A stretch of 64,000 nt of DNA from SHAN690 sp038131955. Its GTDB lineage: Bacteria > Bacteroidota > Bacteroidia > Flavobacteriales_G > Salibacteraceae. The stretch's first letter is position 1, and every line of letters begins with the position of its first letter. The stretch covers positions 248,001 through 312,000 of the forward strand of contig JAYPQK010000009.1 of the NCBI GenBank assembly GCA_038131955.1. The letters run 5' to 3'. The notes under the pieces are model-generated. The model was given only the letters and a program-made list of their open reading frames with translations, was not told the origin of the DNA and searched no databases. Below are positions 60,230 through 64,000 of this stretch, one piece after another. Made by a program: the position numbers and the translations under genes.

Positions 60230-61501
60230 ATGCGAAATACGTGGGTGAGCTTGACAAAGAATCTATTCTTTGTTACGAGCGTAATGTCTCTGCTCCTAAT
60301 GTCATCGCTTGCTTCGGCCCAAGACGGCGAAGCTATCTTCAAAGGAAACTGTACTGCCTGTCACAAGATCGACAAGAAATTGGTCGGCCCAGCACTGCAA
60401 GGTGCTCGGGCGAAGTGGGCAGATCGCACAGGTAGCGACGACGCGATCATTGCTTGGATCAAGAATTCCCAAGCTTACATGAAGGAGTCTGGTGATCCTT
60501 ACGCAACGCAACTTTTTGAAGACTACAACAAGAGTGTGATGACTCCGATGGCCTTGTCAACTGACGAGGTTTTGGCGGTTTTGGACTACGTTGACAATTG
60601 GCAGCCTGATGTTCCTGTCGCTGAAGCAGGCGGCGGCGCTGGTGCTGGTGCGGCTGAGCAAGAGTCTGCAGGTAACCCAACCATTTGGTTGTTGTTGGTT
60701 GTTGTCATTCTTTTCGTGGTTTTCCGCGTATTGTGGGGCGTCAACAAGAGCTTGGATGCGCTTAACCGTCAGAACGATGGCGAGCCTGCTCCGGAGCCTG
60801 CGGATATGTTCCGTGAGTTCATTGGTTTCTTTGGACGTAACAGAATTGCAACTGCTCTCGTGATCATTGTTGTTGGTGCTTATGGCGCTGTACTTACATG
60901 GGACTTCTTGAATGGTATTGGAGTGTATGATGGCTACCAGCCAAAGCAGCCGATCTGGTTCTCACACAAGATCCACGCTGGGCAGAATGGAATCAACTGT
61001 GTTTACTGTCACAACTCAGTAGAAAAGGGTAAAGCGGCTGGTATTCCATCGGTCAACATTTGTATGAACTGCCACATGGGTGTTCAGGAAGGAAAAGTTT
61101 CTGGTACTAAAGAGATCGCTAAGATCTATGATGCTATCGGATGGGATCCTGACAAGAACCGCTACATCGACGGCTACGATCAGAAGCCGATTGAATGGGT
61201 TCGTATCCACAACTTGCAAGACTTTGTATACTTCAATCACTCTCAGCACGTGGTCGTAGGAAAGCAGGAATGTCAAACCTGCCACGGTCCGATCGAGGAG
61301 ATGGATGAGGTATATCAATACTCAGAACTTATCATGGGATGGTGTATCAACTGTCACCGTGAGACCAATGTCAGCATGAATGACAATGGATATTACGAGT
61401 CGATCCATGAGGATCTCGTAGAGAAGTATAAGGGTGAAGGCCTTGAAACATTTACAGTAGAGCACATTGGAGGACTCGAATGTGTCAAGTGTCACTATTA
61501 A
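60230..61501 (+). CDS. actA: Alternative complex III, pentahaem cytochrome subunit ActA with extra mono-haem domain
   Basis: Quinol oxidation to periplasmic electron carriers by alternative complex III. 423 residues: signal peptide (to about residue 31, SLASAQ), a mono-haem cytochrome c domain with CTACH at residues 41-45, then two membrane spans (about 146-167 and 205-226), then a pentahaem domain with CVYCH, CMNCH, CQTCH, CINCH and CVKCH at about residues 257, 278, 348, 373 and 419. The six CxxCH sites and fused mono-haem domain are a Bacteroidota-type ActA layout. actB follows 18 bp later. Confidence 0.93.
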   Translation: MRNTWVSLTKNLFFVTSVMSLLLMSSLASAQDGEAIFKGNCTACHKIDKKLVGPALQGARAKWADRTGSDDAIIAWIKNSQAYMKESGDPYATQLFEDYNKSVMTPMALSTDEVLAVLDYVDNWQPDVPVAEAGGGAGAGAAEQESAGNPTIWLLLVVVILFVVFRVLWGVNKSLDALNRQNDGEPAPEPADMFREFIGFFGRNRIATALVIIVVGAYGAVLTWDFLNGIGVYDGYQPKQPIWFSHKIHAGQNGINCVYCHNSVEKGKAAGIPSVNICMNCHMGVQEGKVSGTKEIAKIYDAIGWDPDKNRYIDGYDQKPIEWVRIHNLQDFVYFNHSQHVVVGKQECQTCHGPIEEMDEVYQYSELIMGWCINCHRETNVSMNDNGYYESIHEDLVEKYKGEGLETFTVEHIGGLECVKCHY

Positions 61502-61519
61502 TCGTGTGATTGAAGCGAA

Positions 61520-64000
61520 ATGAGCAACAATAAAGTATACTGGAGAGGAACAGAGGAACTCGAAAAGGATCCGGCGTTCGTAAAGAGTGCGGAAAAGGAG
61601 TTTGCAGAGCATCTTCCGATCGATGAGTTCTTGGGTAAGAAAGAACTGGACTCTACCAATACGAGTCGACGTGATTTCTTGAAATTCATGGGATTCGGTA
61701 TCACTGCCGCTACCTTAGCAGCATGTGAAACTCCTGTGGTCAAGAGCCTTCCTTATGTAGTGAAGCCGGATGAAGTGATGCCAGGCATCGCTAACTATTA
61801 CGCTTCGACTCACTTCGATGGGTTTGACTTCGCCAGCGTTTTGGTGAAGACCCGCGAAGGTCGTCCGATCCACATCGAAGGAAACAAGCTTTCAAAGACT
61901 ACGAAGGGTGGTGTGAGCGCACGAGTGAACTCTTCTGTGCTTTCTCTCTACAACAAGCGTCGCTTTGAGGGTCCTATGAAAGAAGGACAGAGCGTTGATT
62001 GGGCTTCTGTAGATAGCGAGATCACTACGCTTTTGAATAACATTCGTTCAAACGGGGGTAACGTTCGATTCCTTTCTTCAACGATGATCAGTCCATCATC
62101 TATGGGCTTGATCGAAGAGTTCAAGACGTGGATGGAAAGCGGTAACGCTGAAGATCCTGTTATGACCGATTCAGCTGGAGCTCCAGTAGGTTCAGGTTCT
62201 GCTTCCGTGAAGCACGTCATGTACGATGCAGTGTCTAGCGCCGCGATGATCGAAGCGAATAAGCGCACTCATGGTATTGCAGCGATACCAGGATATGATT
62301 TCGATAAGGCCAAAGTGATCGTGAGCTTCGGAGCTGACTTCTTGGTCAACTGGATCAATCCGATCGGTTATGCTCGTGACTACGCGAAAGGACGTAATCC
62401 TGAAGGCGAAATGAGCAAGCACTATCAGTTTGAGTCGGTCATGTCAACGACAGGATCGAATGCGGACGTTCGCGGTGCTATCAAGCCTTCTGAAATGGCG
62501 GCCGCCGTTGCAATGCTTGGCAACGCCGTTGTAGGTATGATGGGTAAGGAGGGAGTTATCTCTGCTTCTTTGGTTGCAGACGATAATAACGTAGAAGCTA
62601 AGATCAAGGACGCTGCCTCAAAGCTGGTTGCTGCAAGAGGCAAAGGCCTTGTGATCTCTGATTCAAACGATCCGAATGTTCAGACGATAGTTAATGGAAT
62701 CAACGAAATGCTTGGCAACATTGGTTCTACCATCGACTTCAGTGAGACCACTAACCTTCGAAAGGGTAGTGATGCTGATGTAGCTGCGATGGTAGGTGAA
62801 ATGAATGGCGGACAGGTTGATCTTCTGTTCGTGATGGATGCTGATCCGTCTTACACTATGCCAGGTGCATGGGGCTTTGCTGACGCAATGGCCAAGGTGA
62901 AGAATGTTGTTTCCTTCGCTGAGAAACCAGACTTCACATCACAAGATGCTAAGTACGTATGTCCAACTCATCACTATCTAGAGAGCTGGAATGACGCGAA
63001 TCCTTATGGTGCTGAGGTTACCTTCAGTCAACCTGCGATCAACCCGATCAACAAGACGCGTCAGTGGCAGGATTCACTCCTTACTTGGATGGGATCTTCG
63101 GAGACGTATTACGATATACTTAAGAAGAAGTGGGATACCAATGTTACCGCCCAGGATGATCCTTCAGTGATCTTCGCGAGCAAGTGGAACAAGATCGTTC
63201 ACGATGGGGTAGGTACGATGGCTATGCCAGAAGAAGAGACCGCAGTTGAGCCTGTCTTCAATCCGGCGGCTGTTTCTTCAGCGGCTTCTGCTTTGACCAA
63301 ACCACAGGATGGTTGGGAAGTGACCTTCTACCTCAAGGCGGGTATCGGAATTGGAACCAATGCAGATAATCCTTGGTTGCAAGAGTTGCCAGATCCGGTT
63401 ACCAAAGTGGTATGGGATCAATATGTGACCATGAACCCAGTGGACATGGATCCAGAAGGCTTTGATCTGAATACACACTTGGGTGAGCAGCAGCGTTCTG
63501 GTATGGTCCGAATCACGGTGAATGGTGCTTCAATGGAGCTTCCGGTAGTGGCTGTTCCAGGTCAGAAGCGTGGAACTATTGGAGTGGCACTCGGATACGG
63601 TAAAGGATATGAAGGTGAGCGACTGATCGGTGAGAACGCATTCGCAATGTTGCCTGTTGCTAATGGCTTCATCCAGTACAGTGCGCCTGTGACCATCGAG
63701 AAGATCGAGCGTCGCTACAACATCGCTTCTACCCAGACTCAGCATACGATGATGGGTCGTAAGATCTTGAACGAAACTACGTTGACTGAGTTCAAGGGTA
63801 ACGATCGCGAGCACTGGAATCCATTGGTGAAGATCACCAACGCTTATGGTGAGAAGGTTACTGTCGACAAGCTTGACCTCTGGGCTGAGCACGACATCGA
63901 TCTAGGTCACCGTTGGGGATTGTCGATCGACTTGAACACGTGTATCGGTTGTGGAGCTTGTGTTACTGCTTGTCACTCTGAGAACAACGTTCCAGTAGTA
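61520..64000 (+). CDS. actB: Alternative complex III iron-sulfur/molybdopterin-like subunit ActB, partial
   Basis: 827 codons from ATG 61520 to the window edge, still open. Near residues 49-60 a twin-arginine motif SRRDFLKFMGFGITAA precedes a cysteine, typical of the TAT-variant-translocated subunit. The main body is a molybdopterin oxidoreductase-like fold that in ActB has no cofactor (GIANYYASTHFDGFDFASVL, PTHHYLESWNDANPYG). The final residues NTCIGCGACVTACHSENNVP begin the ferredoxin-like domain that carries the Fe-S clusters. ActB passes electrons from quinol to ActA. ActC to ActF should follow beyond the window. Confidence 0.93.
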   Translation, partial: MSNNKVYWRGTEELEKDPAFVKSAEKEFAEHLPIDEFLGKKELDSTNTSRRDFLKFMGFGITAATLAACETPVVKSLPYVVKPDEVMPGIANYYASTHFDGFDFASVLVKTREGRPIHIEGNKLSKTTKGGVSARVNSSVLSLYNKRRFEGPMKEGQSVDWASVDSEITTLLNNIRSNGGNVRFLSSTMISPSSMGLIEEFKTWMESGNAEDPVMTDSAGAPVGSGSASVKHVMYDAVSSAAMIEANKRTHGIAAIPGYDFDKAKVIVSFGADFLVNWINPIGYARDYAKGRNPEGEMSKHYQFESVMSTTGSNADVRGAIKPSEMAAAVAMLGNAVVGMMGKEGVISASLVADDNNVEAKIKDAASKLVAARGKGLVISDSNDPNVQTIVNGINEMLGNIGSTIDFSETTNLRKGSDADVAAMVGEMNGGQVDLLFVMDADPSYTMPGAWGFADAMAKVKNVVSFAEKPDFTSQDAKYVCPTHHYLESWNDANPYGAEVTFSQPAINPINKTRQWQDSLLTWMGSSETYYDILKKKWDTNVTAQDDPSVIFASKWNKIVHDGVGTMAMPEEETAVEPVFNPAAVSSAASALTKPQDGWEVTFYLKAGIGIGTNADNPWLQELPDPVTKVVWDQYVTMNPVDMDPEGFDLNTHLGEQQRSGMVRITVNGASMELPVVAVPGQKRGTIGVALGYGKGYEGERLIGENAFAMLPVANGFIQYSAPVTIEKIERRYNIASTQTQHTMMGRKILNETTLTEFKGNDREHWNPLVKITNAYGEKVTVDKLDLWAEHDIDLGHRWGLSIDLNTCIGCGACVTACHSENNVPVV

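Overview
The window looks like a chromosomal segment of a Bacteroidota bacterium, most likely a marine-type Flavobacteriales relative with roughly balanced base composition. The evidence is family content: type IX secretion (T9SS) C-terminal sorting domains, an alternative complex III operon start (actA-actB), a rimP-nusA-infB block, DUF3078/DUF2279/DUF4286/DUF3108 proteins typical of the phylum, a fused E1 alpha/beta 2-oxoacid dehydrogenase, and repeated TAnnTTTG (-7 type) promoter elements, several only a few bases before start codons. The genus cannot be named from this sequence alone.

Layout. 1-3456 (minus): DUF3108 fragment, bioY, leuS. 3729-6160: broken T9SS adhesin. 6195-10070 (plus): DUF4286, rsmA, mgtE, OmpA-like protein, 2-hydroxyacid dehydrogenase. 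10045-12803 (minus): aspartate kinase, GNAT, dihaem lipoprotein. 12914-17228 (plus): broken CoA-transferase, truncated YceI-like gene, kynU, kmo. 17191-19453 (minus): beta-barrel candidate, bestrophin, N-truncated metallo-hydrolase. 20508-23812 (minus): six-gene redox operon (nitroreductase, YjdJ-like GNAT, DoxX, pirin, sulfotransferase, YjdI/CDGSH protein with an amber codon). 23897-26731 (minus): antiporter and DUF389. 26852-29650 (plus): E1 fusion, then a DUF6364/PIN toxin-antitoxin pair. 29640-33451: aminotransferase, 44-residue membrane peptide, M14 carboxypeptidase. 33554-37327 is a decayed accessory patch: hypothetical gene, IS3 remnant, tRNA-Arg(CCT), a split tRNA relic, a frameshifted DUF3332 gene and a DMFase-like gene with an ochre codon. 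37332-54983 is mostly housekeeping (desaturase, metG, LD-carboxypeptidase, glycosyltransferase, YraN, methyltransferase, pseudouridine synthase, AsmA-like protein, histidine kinase, DUF2461, DUF3078, crotonase, YwqK-repeat protein) and contains a structured RNA candidate at 50789-50880. 55069-64000: rimP-nusA-infB, SPOR protein, actA and the start of actB.

Functional links. kynU and kmo are two consecutive enzymes of tryptophan/kynurenine degradation to 3-hydroxyanthranilate. The nitroreductase-to-CDGSH operon looks like a redox or electrophile response unit with a palindromic operator. actA/actB build the quinol-oxidising respiratory complex. rimP-nusA-infB form the usual translation/transcription factor operon, here behind a terminator-like hairpin.

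The most striking property is the number of damaged genes in otherwise ordinary chromosome: at least seven protein genes with nonsense codons, frameshifts or truncations, plus an IS relic and a split tRNA relic. All three stop codons occur as lesions, so this is decay (or consensus error), not codon reassignment. I did not find a convincing new multi-gene system. The best leads are the structured RNA, the toxin-antitoxin operator fused to a near-leaderless start, the redox operon with its operator, and the palindrome-split tRNA.
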